Made by a program: the position numbers and the translations under genes. From Lysobacterales bacterium (lineage in GTDB: Bacteria; Pseudomonadota; Gammaproteobacteria; Xanthomonadales; Marinicellaceae), in assembly GCA_027067055.1 (NCBI GenBank), contig JAMOMK010000086.1, forward strand, positions 1 through 64,000: 64,000 nucleotides of DNA, given 5' to 3'. Shown here piece by piece: positions 46,420 through 57,126 of the stretch (position 1 is its first letter; each line of letters starts with the position of its first letter). The notes under the pieces were generated by a model. That model made no database searches. It was not told where the DNA came from and saw only the letters and a list, made by a program, of their open reading frames with translations.

Positions 46420-46683
46420 ATGAAAAATTTATTTAAAAAACTTTTAATTACTACTGCATTAACCTTGTCTGTTATTGCATCAGCTCAACTAACCATAACA
46501 CAAGGAGGAAATGGAGTGCCAATATCTGGTGGACCTCAAATCTGGTCTGGGGAATGGTCTAGTAATGGTGTTTCGCATACGGTTACAGGAAGTACTTACC
46601 GTCAATGCCGAGCCAATATGATCGCTCAAACACGTTACCTGACCCCTGGATATTATCTTGTGGTAAGACAATGCTCTCTTTAG
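46420..46683 (+). CDS. Small secreted protein, first of a related trio
   Basis: This 87-residue protein has a signal peptide (ending ASAQ). The mature part has the trio motif W-x-G-x-W followed by SSNGVSHTVTGSTYRQC and a second cysteine near the end (Cys63 and Cys85). A TTAGGA ribosome binding site precedes the ATG. Related proteins are at 46994-47236 and 47554-47862. The two conserved cysteines probably form a disulfide in the periplasm or outside the cell. No known family was recognised; function is unknown. Confidence 0.7.
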   Translation: MKNLFKKLLITTALTLSVIASAQLTITQGGNGVPISGGPQIWSGEWSSNGVSHTVTGSTYRQCRANMIAQTRYLTPGYYLVVRQCSL

Positions 46684-46993
46684 TCGCATATAAATAAGGA
46701 TGATTTTTTATTAAATCACTACACAAGAATGTGTCATTACATGTAATTTCAACACTGACAACAAAAAGCTAGTTTAGATTTAATAATAAAACATCAGCTA
46801 GAATGAACACACGCAAAATCACTATTTATTGGGCCAAACTTAATTTAAAAAATATAATAAATTTAATGTCGTTTGAATGACATTAATCCAAAGCATTAAA
46901 CATTATATTAGCAACCGTCAGATAAAAAGTTCTGACAATCAAATGTAAATAAATTTATTTACGATTATTAATTTAAAGAAAATAGGTAACAAT
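46684..46993. other. Intergenic region with palindromes between trio genes 1 and 2
   Basis: No gene is visible in these 310 bases. Three inverted repeats occur: TAATGTC/GACATTA (46864-46885), GTCAGA/TCTGAC (46917-46936) and a perfect 18-base palindrome GTAAATAAATTTATTTAC (46945-46962) about 31 bases before the next start. They could be regulatory sites; none is repeated before the other trio genes. Confidence 0.4.
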
Positions 46994-47236
46994 ATGAAAA
47001 AATCATTTATCAATATTATTTTAACAGTATTAATTTTACTGCCTGTATTATCTGCAGCTCGTATATCTCATGATGGATCAGATCCAGGTGTGCAAAGATG
47101 GGTTGGTGGATGGTACGGTTCTAATGGCGTATATCACAGTGTGTCAGGGCACTCATTTATCCATTGTGACACTTTGATATATAATGCAACTCAAGGTTTA
47201 TCAAACGTAACTATTGTAGAATGTCACAGAATTTAA
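46994..47236 (+). CDS. Small secreted protein, second of a related trio
   Basis: This 80-residue protein has a signal peptide ending LSAA and a mature domain of about 58 residues. It shares RWVGGWYGSNGVYHSVSGHS with the trio pattern, then C58, the helix-like LIYNATQGLSNV and C77 near the C-terminus. An AGGTAA sequence precedes the ATG. It is the shortest and cleanest version of the family: signal, WxGGW motif, two cysteines. Function is unknown. Confidence 0.7.
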   Translation: MKKSFINIILTVLILLPVLSAARISHDGSDPGVQRWVGGWYGSNGVYHSVSGHSFIHCDTLIYNATQGLSNVTIVECHRI

Positions 47237-47553
47237 CAATAAAAAGCTCTTGTTAGTACAGAGGACTACCTATCGTTTTCTGTATTAACTAAGAATACAC
47301 AAGGATGTGAATTTATTTAATATCTCCTTTTCCAACATGACTTTATTTTTGTACGAAAACCAGCTTTAATTACTAGTCATAAAAATGACATAAAATTTAT
47401 TTCAAAAAAGCTATAAAAATTTTGTCGCTCAATTAAAAAAATCACAGTGAAAAAAACATATATTATCACTAGCTAGATTTTTAATTTATCTAGTAGACTA
47501 AAACGTTAACTTGTTTTGTCTTAATTATTAAACTAACTTTTAGGAAACACAAA
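47237..47553. other. Intergenic region between trio genes 2 and 3
   Basis: No gene is visible in these 317 bases. Inverted repeats GTCAT-AAAA-ATGAC (47376-47389) and CTAGAT/ATCTAG (47473-47493) are present. The length suggests that gene 3 has its own promoter. Confidence 0.35.
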
Positions 47554-47862
47554 ATGAAAAATCTATTTATTAAAATTGCATTTGCAGCAATACTAATTCC
47601 TCAGATATTAATGGCGCAAACTATGGGAGACAACTCTGAATTTGATAATTGCTTGGTTGACCTTGATGGAAACTGTGTCATTGATCCAACCCCTCCTCCT
47701 CCACCTCCAGCTTTTTCAAGTGGTATGTGGGTGGGAGGATGGTTTGACTCATCTGGAATATATCAGACAGTTACTGCAAGTACCTTTGTTGGATGCACTC
47801 TATTATTAGACGCTGCAACTCAAGGTTTAATGGTAATTACCAGCACATGTAGGAGAACCTAA
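47554..47862 (+). CDS. Small secreted protein, third of a related trio, with Pro-rich insert
   Basis: This 102-residue protein has a signal peptide ending LMAQ. An insertion (about 22-55) carries two extra cysteines (33, 41) and a run of six prolines. The shared domain then follows: MWVGGWFDSSGIYQTVTAST, C81, LLLDAATQGLMV and C99. TTAGGA lies before the ATG. It is closest to the 80-residue protein in the shared domain (both have the ATQGL segment). Function is unknown. Confidence 0.7.
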   Translation: MKNLFIKIAFAAILIPQILMAQTMGDNSEFDNCLVDLDGNCVIDPTPPPPPPAFSSGMWVGGWFDSSGIYQTVTASTFVGCTLLLDAATQGLMVITSTCRRT

Positions 47863-47994
47863 AAATTATTTAAGGTTTTATAAACTTAAATCAAACTATG
47901 GACTCTGGGTTTGTGGTTTGATTTAATTGCCTTTATTATTTCTTTTTAATCATGGTTAATGCATAATGCTATTCAACTATTACAATGATTAATA

Positions 47995-48138
47995 ATGCAT
48001 CAACACAAACTCACCATCCATACTCAAGGGCGCGGTTATACAATCATCACGCAGCAAATTGAACAGGCTATTGACATCAGCTCTATAGAGATTGGTTTAT
48101 TGCATGTGTTTTTACAACATTCCAGTGCCTGTATATAA
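47995..48138 (+). pseudogene. yjbQ: Truncated YjbQ (UPF0047) remnant
   Basis: The 47 codons from ATG 47995 read MHQHKLTIHTQGRGYTIIT ... IEIGLLHVFLQHSSAC and stop at TAA 48136-48138. This is the N-terminal third of YjbQ, a protein of about 140 residues linked to thiamine-phosphate synthase activity. In intact YjbQ the HTSAS-type segment continues into LTINENAD, which is missing here. Homology ends at about 48132, where unrelated sequence begins, so a deletion or insertion removed the rest. Confidence 0.8.
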
Positions 48139-48260
48139 TGGTCCAACAAACTCGGAGTCAATAGACAAAATGAGGTAAGAAAATGTCAATCAAGGACTTT
48201 TATTTACAGTTGACCAAAGTTGGTTTTAGATTCTAAACTAATGTTATTAACCTGACAGTA

Positions 48261-48295
48261 TATTAACCCTGCGGTATTATGCCGCAGGGTTAATA
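48261..48295. terminator. Perfect 14-base-pair hairpin
   Basis: TATTAACCCTGCGG and CCGCAGGGTTAATA pair perfectly with a 7-base loop, between the yjbQ remnant and the convergent diguanylate cyclase gene. It lacks a long T tract and may be a bidirectional terminator. The surrounding 48139-48352 holds no gene that I can support. Confidence 0.5.
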
Positions 48296-48352
48296 ATAAC
48301 AAAGGCTTTACCTATCAACAAGCCTTGGACATTTCAGTGGAAAAATTAAAAA

Positions 48353-49375
48353 CTAATCCTCAAAGATAACTTTATTTCTTCCTTGGTTTTTTGCCAAATA
48401 TAAGCGCCTATCTGCTGTTTTCAATAATTGACTGAGTTCTAAATTTTTTGGTGACAATAATGCGATTCCCAAACTGACAGTCACAGAAACAGATTGATTA
48501 TTAAAACTATAAACCTCCTGTTCGCTTTGTTTTCGTACAACCTCTGCCAATTTAATAGAATCATCAATTTTGTCCGCTAAAGAAATAATGGCAAACTCTT
48601 CACCACCCAATCTAAAAGCCGAAGCCTCTGTCGGCAATGATTGTTTAAGCATTTTTGAAAACTTAATCAAAACCTCATCCCCTGCCATGTGTCCAAATTT
48701 ATCATTTATCTCTTTAAAAAAATCTAAATCTAAAATGATTAATGCAATGTTTTTATTTCCCTTTTGGGCTTTATCTGCGCTATTTAAAAAGTGCCTATTG
48801 AGCATGGAGCGATTATACAAGCCAGTTAATTTATCAAAAATCGCCATCTCTCTTAATAAGGCTTTTGCTTCTGAGTTTGCTTTTTCATAAATATGTGACA
48901 AACCCCAAAAGACAAGTGCTGAAAAACCAATATTTCCAAAAGCAATCTTTGCCGACATAAAACTTTGAAAGTTTGGGTGCTTGAAAAAAATAACTGCAGA
49001 AATAGAATACAAGATGAAAGTAAAAACAAACCCAAGACGATTGCCTAACAACAAATAAGAAATCAAAGGAATAGTATAAACCCAAACAAAAACGCTGTTT
49101 GACACACCCTTTGCTGTAAAAACAAACAACATTATTGAAAAAAATAAGGTTAGGTAGATGACCGTTAAGCGGACAAGTTTTTCATGAACAATTGTTCTTT
49201 TAACGCGATACAAAATCCATAAAGATATAAATCCTGCTGTTAATTCAATACCAGCAATAGCGAAAAGGTCTCGATTGAAATTTATAATAGAAAATACAAT
49301 TCCAGCAATAAAAGTATAGGTTAACAATACCTCTAAAACACGTTTTTTGTGTTTATCAATTTCTTGGCTCAGCAT
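48353..49375 (-). CDS. Membrane diguanylate cyclase (GGDEF)
   Basis: This 340-residue protein has an N-terminal membrane domain with about five or six helices (20-175) and a C-terminal GGDEF domain: DKLTGLYNRSML, DLDFFKEINDKFGHMAGDEVL and the active site RLGGEEF (GGEEF is an active variant). The helix before it ends LPTEASAF, so no RxxD inhibitory site is present at the usual position. It should make cyclic di-GMP from two GTP at the inner membrane. It stands alone on the minus strand, 46 bases downstream of the reductase gene. Confidence 0.9.
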   Translation of the reverse strand: MLSQEIDKHKKRVLEVLLTYTFIAGIVFSIINFNRDLFAIAGIELTAGFISLWILYRVKRTIVHEKLVRLTVIYLTLFFSIMLFVFTAKGVSNSVFVWVYTIPLISYLLLGNRLGFVFTFILYSISAVIFFKHPNFQSFMSAKIAFGNIGFSALVFWGLSHIYEKANSEAKALLREMAIFDKLTGLYNRSMLNRHFLNSADKAQKGNKNIALIILDLDFFKEINDKFGHMAGDEVLIKFSKMLKQSLPTEASAFRLGGEEFAIISLADKIDDSIKLAEVVRKQSEQEVYSFNNQSVSVTVSLGIALLSPKNLELSQLLKTADRRLYLAKNQGRNKVIFED

Positions 49376-49421
49376 TTTTTATTACTTTCTATTAAAACCA
49401 TAATGTGAAGTCCAAATACAT

Positions 49422-50321
49422 CTATTTATTGCAACCAACTCTTTTGTTATCTGCTTGAAGCAACAACCACATGTGTATTTCTTGAGCTGTTTGTTGGTTG
49501 TCTGAACGAGCGGAATTGTGTGGGGTTATTCTCACATCAGCCCTGTCCCAAAAAATGTGCTTTTTTGGTAAAGGCTCACTAGCAAATACATCAATTACTG
49601 CCTGCTTAATCACTCCTTTATCTAGTGCTTCAATTAAGTCATTCTCAACCAATTGTTCACCACGTCCAACATGAATGAGTGTTGGTTTTTTTGTGCAGTA
49701 AGTGAAATGTTTTTTATTCAGCAAGCCCTTTGTTTTAGAGGTTAGTGGCAGTAAACACACTATATAATCACTGTTTCCCATAACATGTTTTAACCCTTCC
49801 TCTTCATGAAAACATTCAATAGCTTCAACTTTTGAATGATGCGTATAGGCTATTGTTTCAAACCCTAAATCTAAAAACTTCTCTGCTACGAATTTTCCAA
49901 TACTTCCAAGTCCTAAAAAACCGATGGTTTTGGGCGACACTTCATTAACCTTCCATAGTTTATTTTTCTGCTGGATTTCATGGGTATTGATTCCCCTGTA
50001 ATCACTTAAAACATAAGCAAGTACATATTGTGCCATTTGCTGTTTTAAAATTGGAGTCATAATACGGTGGACAGAAACGTTTGTAGGCAGACTTGGATCA
50101 CTTACAATAAAATCAATTCCTGCACCAAGTGAGGTGACGGCCTTTAAATTTTTAAAACTAGCCAATACTCCCCTGGGTTGCTTCCATAAAATAGCAAACT
50201 CTATCGCATCGGGGTCGCTAATATCGGGCCAAACTTGTATCTCCAAGTCAGGTTGTAACGACTGTAAGTTTTGAGTTAACTCCTTTGTGCATCTATCTGT
50301 AACGATAATTGCAATAATCAT
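49422..50321 (-). CDS. ghrA: D-isomer 2-hydroxyacid dehydrogenase, GhrA-like
   Basis: This 299-residue protein resembles glyoxylate/hydroxypyruvate reductase A. It has the substrate-domain segment SLGAGIDFI, the NAD(P)-binding GLGSIGKFVAEKF, the catalytic Arg in VGRGEQLVENDLIEAL, Glu in VFASEPLP and His in ITPHNSA. It reduces 2-oxo acids with NAD(P)H in the cytoplasm. The start overlaps the rppH stop by one base, so they are probably co-transcribed. Confidence 0.82.
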   Translation of the reverse strand: MIIAIIVTDRCTKELTQNLQSLQPDLEIQVWPDISDPDAIEFAILWKQPRGVLASFKNLKAVTSLGAGIDFIVSDPSLPTNVSVHRIMTPILKQQMAQYVLAYVLSDYRGINTHEIQQKNKLWKVNEVSPKTIGFLGLGSIGKFVAEKFLDLGFETIAYTHHSKVEAIECFHEEEGLKHVMGNSDYIVCLLPLTSKTKGLLNKKHFTYCTKKPTLIHVGRGEQLVENDLIEALDKGVIKQAVIDVFASEPLPKKHIFWDRADVRITPHNSARSDNQQTAQEIHMWLLLQADNKRVGCNK

Positions 50322-50797
50322 TATTGTGATTTTGCTAATTGTTCTAGGTGTTTGAGTGCTTTGATATAAACACCTTTTTTGAATTTCACCACTTTTTTAA
50401 CAGGATACCAAAAATGCACCCATTTAAAATCATCAAATTCAGGTGAGTCCGTATGATTAAAACTTAAGTGGCTGTCTTTGCCAATAAATTTTAACAAGTA
50501 CCATACTTGTTTTTGCCCTATACATAATGGTTTAGAGTTTTTCCTTTGAAATTTTTTGGGTAACTTATAACGCAACCAACCAGGTGTTGAACCTAATAAT
50601 TCTACATGCTTTGGCTTTAAACCGATTTCTTCATAGAGTTCTCGGTACATTGCCTCTTCACTTGTTTCATTGGTATTTATGCCCCCTTGAGGGAACTGCC
50701 AACCACTGTCTTGATACCTTTTTGCAAAAAAAACTTTACCATCATCACCGAGCAAGATGATGCCAACATTTGGGCGATAACCATCTATATCAATCAT
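50321..50797 (-). CDS. rppH: RNA 5'-pyrophosphohydrolase
   Basis: This 158-residue Nudix hydrolase begins [20 protein letters not shown] and contains the Nudix box from [17 protein letters not shown] to YEEIGL (about 38-60), plus the RppH C-terminal pattern with WYPVKKVV. It removes pyrophosphate from the 5' end of mRNA and starts decay. Length matches RppH. Upstream (50810-50829) a CTGTTG/CAACAG inverted repeat is seen. Confidence 0.93.
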   Translation of the reverse strand: MIDIDGYRPNVGIILLGDDGKVFFAKRYQDSGWQFPQGGINTNETSEEAMYRELYEEIGLKPKHVELLGSTPGWLRYKLPKKFQRKNSKPLCIGQKQVWYLLKFIGKDSHLSFNHTDSPEFDDFKWVHFWYPVKKVVKFKKGVYIKALKHLEQLAKSQ

Positions 50798-50927
50798 AAT
50801 TAATCTGTGCTGTTGCTATAAAACAACAGTCTTATATATTTAAACTGCCTTTATTCTTTCAAAAATTATAAACAAATACAACTTTTAACAGCTAACAGCT
50901 GTTTAATTTACTCTAAACAGGTCTATC

Positions 50928-51863
50928 CTAAAAACTATACCCAAACTCTTTTACAAACCTTTGTTTGAACTCATCTAAGGTAAAGCTGTGATTTTGTGTA
51001 CCGCTGCTGGCTATTTTGATGCTACCAAGTAATGAGGCAATGCGACCCGTGGTTTGCACATCTAAATCATTCATTAGTCCATATAGCAAACCTGCTCGGT
51101 ATGAGTCGCCGCAACCTGTTGGGTCTACTATTTTTTCAGCTTGAACGACAGGAATGTGATAAACAGTACCATCTGTGTAAATTTCCGAACCTTTTTCGCC
51201 ACGTGTTACAATTAATGCTTCTAAGTGTGATGCAATTTCTTTGGCATCCCAAGCAGTTCTTTCACAAACCAGTTCATATTCGTAATCATTAACTGCCATC
51301 CAAGTAGCTTGAGCAATAAACTTCTTTAAATCTTCACCATCAAATAATGGCATAGCCTGGCCTGGATCAAAGATAAAAGGAATGCCTGCATCAACAAAGC
51401 CCTGTGCATGAGAAATCATGCCATCACGTCCATCAGGGCCAACAATTCCAATACTAATATCTTCGTGATCAGATACCTTGCATTCATGGGATAAGCTCAT
51501 AGCACCAGGATGAAATGCTGTTATTTGATTGTTTTCTTGATCGGTCGTGATAAAAGCTTGTGGTGTAAACATGTCGTCTTTAACAATAATACCATCTAAA
51601 GGAATGCCTAATTTAATTAAATGTTGACGATAAGGTTCAAAATCTTGCCCAACTGCCCCCATTGGTACGGGGTTGCCACCAAGTAATTTTAAATTGTAGG
51701 CAATATTACCAGCGACACCACCTACGACTCGTGTCATGCTAGGGACAAAAAACGAAACATTCAATTTATGAATTTGGTTGGGTAAAATATGGTTTGAAAA
51801 ACTGTCTTCAAAAACCATGATGGTGTCATAGGCTAGTGACCCACAAATTAGTGCTTTGCTCAT
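50928..51863 (-). CDS. PfkB-family sugar/nucleoside kinase (adenosine kinase-like)
   Basis: This 311-residue ribokinase-fold kinase has the N-terminal GSLAYDTIMVF, GGVAGNIAYNLKLLGG, the C-terminal DPTGCGDSYRAGLLYGL with the catalytic Asp in the anion-hole motif (GCGD for GAGD), and ALIVTRGEKGSEIY. It resembles proteobacterial proteins annotated as adenosine kinase or carbohydrate kinase; substrate cannot be settled from sequence. It begins one base beyond the gatB stop. Confidence 0.8.
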   Translation of the reverse strand: MSKALICGSLAYDTIMVFEDSFSNHILPNQIHKLNVSFFVPSMTRVVGGVAGNIAYNLKLLGGNPVPMGAVGQDFEPYRQHLIKLGIPLDGIIVKDDMFTPQAFITTDQENNQITAFHPGAMSLSHECKVSDHEDISIGIVGPDGRDGMISHAQGFVDAGIPFIFDPGQAMPLFDGEDLKKFIAQATWMAVNDYEYELVCERTAWDAKEIASHLEALIVTRGEKGSEIYTDGTVYHIPVVQAEKIVDPTGCGDSYRAGLLYGLMNDLDVQTTGRIASLLGSIKIASSGTQNHSFTLDEFKQRFVKEFGYSF

Positions 51864-51864
51864 T

Positions 51865-53316
51865 TTATAATTCCTCTAATAATGTTTTGACTTGAGCTGG
51901 ATTGGCCCTGCCTCTTGTTTGTTTCATCACCTGCCCAACAAAATAATTGAACATCTTCATATCTCCACCCTTATAGGCTTCAAATTGTGATGGATTGTTT
52001 TTTATAATTTCTTTGACTATGGTTTCTAGCTCACCTGTATCGGATACTTGGGCTAAACCCTCTTTGTCAATAATTTGTGCTGCTGTGCTATCTGTCCCCC
52101 ATATCTTTTCCATCACTACTTTGGCAATTTTGTGAGAAATAGTGCCAGCTGCCAATGCCTCTAACAATTCTGCAAACTGTTCAGGTGAAATATTGTTATC
52201 TTCAACCTTGGCATCATTTGCGTTTAAAAGTGCCGAAAACTCACCTAAAATCATATTGGCTGCAACTTTGGGCTTGGCTTTTCCAAGCTGCTTAACTGCG
52301 GCATCAAAGTATTCTGATAACTCTTTATCGTGTGCAATGGTAGTTGCATCATCTGGTTTTAACTTTAAATCTTGTGTATATCGAATAATTTTTTGTGCTG
52401 GAAACTCAGGAATAAACTGCTTCTCATTGTCAATATACGCTTGGTCGATAACGACAGGCAGTAAATCAGGATCGGGAAAATAGCGATAGTCATTGGCCTC
52501 TTCTTTACTACGCATTGGACGTGTTTCATTTTTATCTGCATCATAAAGCCGTGTTTCTTGTGTAACCGTTCCGCCTGATTCAAGCAACTTAATTTGACGT
52601 TTAATTTCTATGTTGATGGCCTTTTCGACAAAACGAAATGAGTTGATGTTTTTTAGTTCGGTGCGTGTTCCTAATTCTTTTTGACCAACAGGACGAATTG
52701 ATACATTGGCATCGCATCGGAACGAACCTTCTTGTAAATTACCATCGCAAATACCTAAGTGAGTGACTATCGTATGAATGCCACGCATGTATCTTACCGC
52801 TTCTTTGGCAGAGGATAAGTCAGGTTCTGAGACAATTTCGATTAACGGCGTACCACAACGGTTTAAGTCAATGGCAGAGTACTGTGTGTATTTATCGTGA
52901 ATAGATTTGCCTGCATCTTCTTCAATATGTGCACGGTTAATGCGAATAGTTTTATCATTGCCTTTATCGTCTTGAATGACTAATTCGCCATGTTCGACAA
53001 TCGGGTGGTTTAATTGGGTAATTTGATAGGCCTTGGGAGAGTCGGGGTAAAAGTAGTTCTTTCTATCAAAAGTCGATTCTTTAGCAATCACTTTTGCACC
53101 AACTGCCAGACCAAAACGTATGGCATAACGCAAAACTTTTTCATTGAAAACAGGTAGCGTGCCAGGCATAGCAGCTTCAAGTAAGCTTACTTGGGTGTTG
53201 GGCTCGCCTCCATAGGCTGTATTTGTGCCTGCAAATAATTTACTTTTAGTTTTTAATTGGGTGTGTATTTCTAAACCAATGACGGTTTCCCATTGTGTTG
53301 TATTTTGATTACTCAT
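51865..53316 (-). CDS. gatB: Asp/Glu-tRNA amidotransferase subunit B
   Basis: This protein of about 483 residues binds the mischarged tRNA and phosphorylates its Glu or Asp. It has [59 protein letters not shown], a catalytic core and a C-terminal helical YqeY-like tail. The ATG at 53316 overlaps the gatA stop by eight bases; a longer ORF to 53334 is not needed. It forms the gatC-gatA-gatB unit. Confidence 0.94.
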   Translation of the reverse strand: MSNQNTTQWETVIGLEIHTQLKTKSKLFAGTNTAYGGEPNTQVSLLEAAMPGTLPVFNEKVLRYAIRFGLAVGAKVIAKESTFDRKNYFYPDSPKAYQITQLNHPIVEHGELVIQDDKGNDKTIRINRAHIEEDAGKSIHDKYTQYSAIDLNRCGTPLIEIVSEPDLSSAKEAVRYMRGIHTIVTHLGICDGNLQEGSFRCDANVSIRPVGQKELGTRTELKNINSFRFVEKAINIEIKRQIKLLESGGTVTQETRLYDADKNETRPMRSKEEANDYRYFPDPDLLPVVIDQAYIDNEKQFIPEFPAQKIIRYTQDLKLKPDDATTIAHDKELSEYFDAAVKQLGKAKPKVAANMILGEFSALLNANDAKVEDNNISPEQFAELLEALAAGTISHKIAKVVMEKIWGTDSTAAQIIDKEGLAQVSDTGELETIVKEIIKNNPSQFEAYKGGDMKMFNYFVGQVMKQTRGRANPAQVKTLLEEL

Positions 53317-54763
53317 GGGCAAAACCCTCCGCAACTAAGTGGTGAAAATCAGTTTCTTGTTGAAATTGATGTGCAACATTAAGTATTTTTGCTTCTTGTA
53401 AATTATTGCCAATTAATTGCAGCCCAACGGGCAACTTATCAACCAAACCAATGGGGATTGACATACAAGGCAAGCCAGCCAATGATGATGGAATAGTGTA
53501 AATGTCGGCTTGGTACATGCTAACAGGGTCTTTTTTTGCATTAAACTCAAAAGCGACCTCGGGCGAAACTGGAGCAGCAATAACATCAACTTGTGCAAAA
53601 GCACTGGCAAAATCTTCTGATATTAAGCGTCTAATTTTTTGTGCTTTACGGTAATAAGCATCATAAAATCCAGCTGACAATGCCCAAGTTCCGACCATAA
53701 TACGGCGTTTAACCTCTTCACCAAAACCTTCTGTTCGTGAACGCACATACAAATCATTTAAGTCTTTTGGGTTATCGCATTGTCGACCATAACGAATACC
53801 ATCAAAACGTGATAAGTTGGATGAACATTCTGCTGGTGCAATGACGTAATAAGCAGAAACTGCCAGATGCGCCGTTGGTAATTTGATTTCAACAAGCTGT
53901 GCACCCATGTTTTTTAGGGTGTCTATTGATTGTTGAGTTTGCCTGCGGATGTTTTCAGGCAATGTTCCCATCCATTCAGGAATAACACCTATTTTCACTC
54001 CTTTGATTGATTGATTTAAGTTTTGATTGAAATCCTCTTTATCCACTTGAGCAGAAGTTGAGTCTTTAGCATCAAAACTACACATTTGTGACAATACCAA
54101 GGCACAATCCTCTGCACTTTTGGCAAAAACTCCTGCTTGGTCTAAACTTGAGGCAAAAGCAACCATGCCATAACGTGAGTTGCGACCATAGGTTGGTTTA
54201 ATTCCTGTAATTCCACACAAAGCGGCAGGTTGTCTGATTGAACCACCTGTATCAGAGCCAGTAGCAACAGGTACAAGCCCAGCAGCAACACAGGTCGCAG
54301 AACCGCCAGATGAACCACCAGGAACTCGGGTTAAATCCCATGGGTTTTTTACCGCACCAAAATAGGAGTTTTCATTGGATGAGCCCATGGCAAACTCATC
54401 CATATTGGCTTTAGCTAGAGTGACCATGCCTGCTTGGTTAAGATTGTCAACCACCGTTGCATCATAGGGAGCAACAAAATTTTCCAACATACGAGAGCCA
54501 CAAGTTGTTTTGATGTCTTTAGTGCAAAACAAATCTTTATGCACTAAAGGGATTCCCGTTAATGGATTTCCTGAACCAGTGTCAATTAAATCTTGTGCTT
54601 GTTGAATTTGTTTTTGTGCTAACTCAGATGTCTTATTTATCAAACAATTGAGGTTGTCTGCATGTTTTTCTATTTTTGCCTGATAAAAATCATGCAACTC
54701 TTGAACAGATAAGTCTTTAGCTCTTAAAGCTTCTGCAATTTGTTTTATGCCTTTAAATTCCAT
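53309..54763 (-). CDS. gatA: Asp/Glu-tRNA amidotransferase subunit A
   Basis: This 484-residue amidase-signature protein releases ammonia from glutamine for GatB. The Lys of the Ser-cisSer-Lys triad is in VHKDLFC, the amidase signature [14 protein letters not shown] and the nucleophile region [13 protein letters not shown] are intact. It overlaps gatB by eight bases and follows gatC by one base. Confidence 0.95.
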   Translation of the reverse strand: MEFKGIKQIAEALRAKDLSVQELHDFYQAKIEKHADNLNCLINKTSELAQKQIQQAQDLIDTGSGNPLTGIPLVHKDLFCTKDIKTTCGSRMLENFVAPYDATVVDNLNQAGMVTLAKANMDEFAMGSSNENSYFGAVKNPWDLTRVPGGSSGGSATCVAAGLVPVATGSDTGGSIRQPAALCGITGIKPTYGRNSRYGMVAFASSLDQAGVFAKSAEDCALVLSQMCSFDAKDSTSAQVDKEDFNQNLNQSIKGVKIGVIPEWMGTLPENIRRQTQQSIDTLKNMGAQLVEIKLPTAHLAVSAYYVIAPAECSSNLSRFDGIRYGRQCDNPKDLNDLYVRSRTEGFGEEVKRRIMVGTWALSAGFYDAYYRKAQKIRRLISEDFASAFAQVDVIAAPVSPEVAFEFNAKKDPVSMYQADIYTIPSSLAGLPCMSIPIGLVDKLPVGLQLIGNNLQEAKILNVAHQFQQETDFHHLVAEGFAHE

Positions 54764-54764
54764 C

Positions 54765-55052
54765 TTATTCTACCACCGTTGGTACGAGAAAATAATCATC
54801 ATCAGCATTTGTCGCCATGGATAATAACACCTCTTTATTGGAAGTCTCGGTAACAACATCTGCGCGCAGCCTTTGCACGGCATCCATAGGGTTTGCCATT
54901 GGTTTTACATTGTCAGTATCAACTTCATTTATGTGGTTTATCATTTCAACAACGGAATCCAATGAAGTAACAATAGTATCAATTTCATCTTTGCTGACAT
55001 TTAATTTTGCTAGAACTGCGATTTGTTGAACTTCTTTACGATTTATTAACAT
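54765..55052 (-). CDS. gatC: Asp/Glu-tRNA amidotransferase subunit C
   Basis: This 95-residue helical subunit stabilises GatA. It matches Gat[44 protein letters not shown] and the terminal FLVPTVVE. It is the first gene of gatCAB and is divergent from mreB across 113 bases, in which CCGTT-ACA-AACGG is a small palindrome. Confidence 0.95.
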   Translation of the reverse strand: MLINRKEVQQIAVLAKLNVSKDEIDTIVTSLDSVVEMINHINEVDTDNVKPMANPMDAVQRLRADVVTETSNKEVLLSMATNADDDYFLVPTVVE

Positions 55053-55159
55053 GTGAACACTCTAAATAATATATAATTCACCGTTACAAACGGCTGGATG
55101 CTATTTTAGCTTCTAAGAAGCGCATTATGCCATTTTTCCAACACAAACCATACATTTAA

Positions 55160-56218
<1,059 letters not shown>

Positions 56219-56250
56219 GTTCATAACGATTAAATGGAGAGAGGCTGTTC

Positions 56251-57126
56251 ATGTGGACACCAAAGAACACAAACACCCTGTCTCAAAATAATATTTTAAC
56301 GTTTTTATTTCTAGAAATTATTTGTGTGGTGCTTATGATTGCTGACCATTCAGCACACATCACTGCGCCTGTTCGCGCCAGCATTTCGGCTCTCACCTAC
56401 CCATTGGTTAAGGTTGTAGAACTGCCACAACTGGCTTATCAATTTATTAATACAACCGTATCCGATCAAGCTGCATTGTTAAACGAAAACATTGTGCTTA
56501 AACAAAAACTTTCACAAGCACAAATTGATTTATTGCAGATGGAAGTGGTTTCTCAACAGAATACTGAGCTGAGAAAATTATTACACACCAAGCAATTGTT
56601 GCCACTAAAAACAACAGCTGCTTTCATAGTGAATGTTAACACAGGTAAAAATAACCATTACGTCATTATTAATCAAGGCTTTAATCAAGGCATCACTGTG
56701 GGTCAAACTGTATTAGACTTAAATGGAGTGGTGGGGCAAGTTGATAATGTGACACTCGAAAATTCTCACGTTATTCTTATTACTAATAAAAATCATGCGA
56801 TACCAGTAGAATTTTTAAGGACAGGTATTCGTACTTTTATTTATGGTACCGGTGAATTAGATAATTTAAGTCTTCCCGAAATACCTCAAAGTGCCGACAT
56901 AAAGCTTGGAGATGTATTGATTACCTCTGGTTATGGTGGAGTTTTCCCTCCAGGACTAAAAGTGGCAACTATTCAAAAAATCCTAGATTCACCTGATAAA
57001 TCTTTCCAACGTGCGACTGCTCTGCCCAGTGCAAATTTAAAATTAATGAAGCAACTTTTATTGGTGTGGTCTCTACAAGATCAACCCGATAAAAAAAATC
57101 AGCTTGAGGGGCAATCATCGCAATGA
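56251..57126 (+). CDS. mreC: Cell-shape protein MreC
   Basis: This 291-residue protein has one N-terminal membrane helix (about 17-35) and a periplasmic coiled coil (LLNENIVLKQKLSQAQIDLL). The beta-domain shows INQGFNQGITVGQTVLDLNGVVG, VGQVDNVTLENSHVILITN and the GDVLITSGYGGVFPPGLKV signature. It links MreB and PBP2 in the elongasome. A GGAGAGAGG ribosome binding site lies upstream. It overlaps mreD by four bases (ATGA). Confidence 0.94.
   Translation: MWTPKNTNTLSQNNILTFLFLEIICVVLMIADHSAHITAPVRASISALTYPLVKVVELPQLAYQFINTTVSDQAALLNENIVLKQKLSQAQIDLLQMEVVSQQNTELRKLLHTKQLLPLKTTAAFIVNVNTGKNNHYVIINQGFNQGITVGQTVLDLNGVVGQVDNVTLENSHVILITNKNHAIPVEFLRTGIRTFIYGTGELDNLSLPEIPQSADIKLGDVLITSGYGGVFPPGLKVATIQKILDSPDKSFQRATALPSANLKLMKQLLLVWSLQDQPDKKNQLEGQSSQ

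Noticed and set aside
47660-47710. Run of prolines in the third small protein as a possible sequencing slip
   Set aside because: The frame continues without interruption and the downstream domain matches its relatives, so the insert is real.
48179-48240. Short frame MSIKDFYLQLTKVGFRF after the yjbQ remnant as a transposase fragment
   Set aside because: Seventeen codons are too few to identify, and no insertion sequence family could be recognised from it.
50887-50911. Inverted repeat AACAGCT/AGCTGTT after the PfkB kinase gene
   Set aside because: Short, with no T tract on the relevant strand, so not supported as a terminator.
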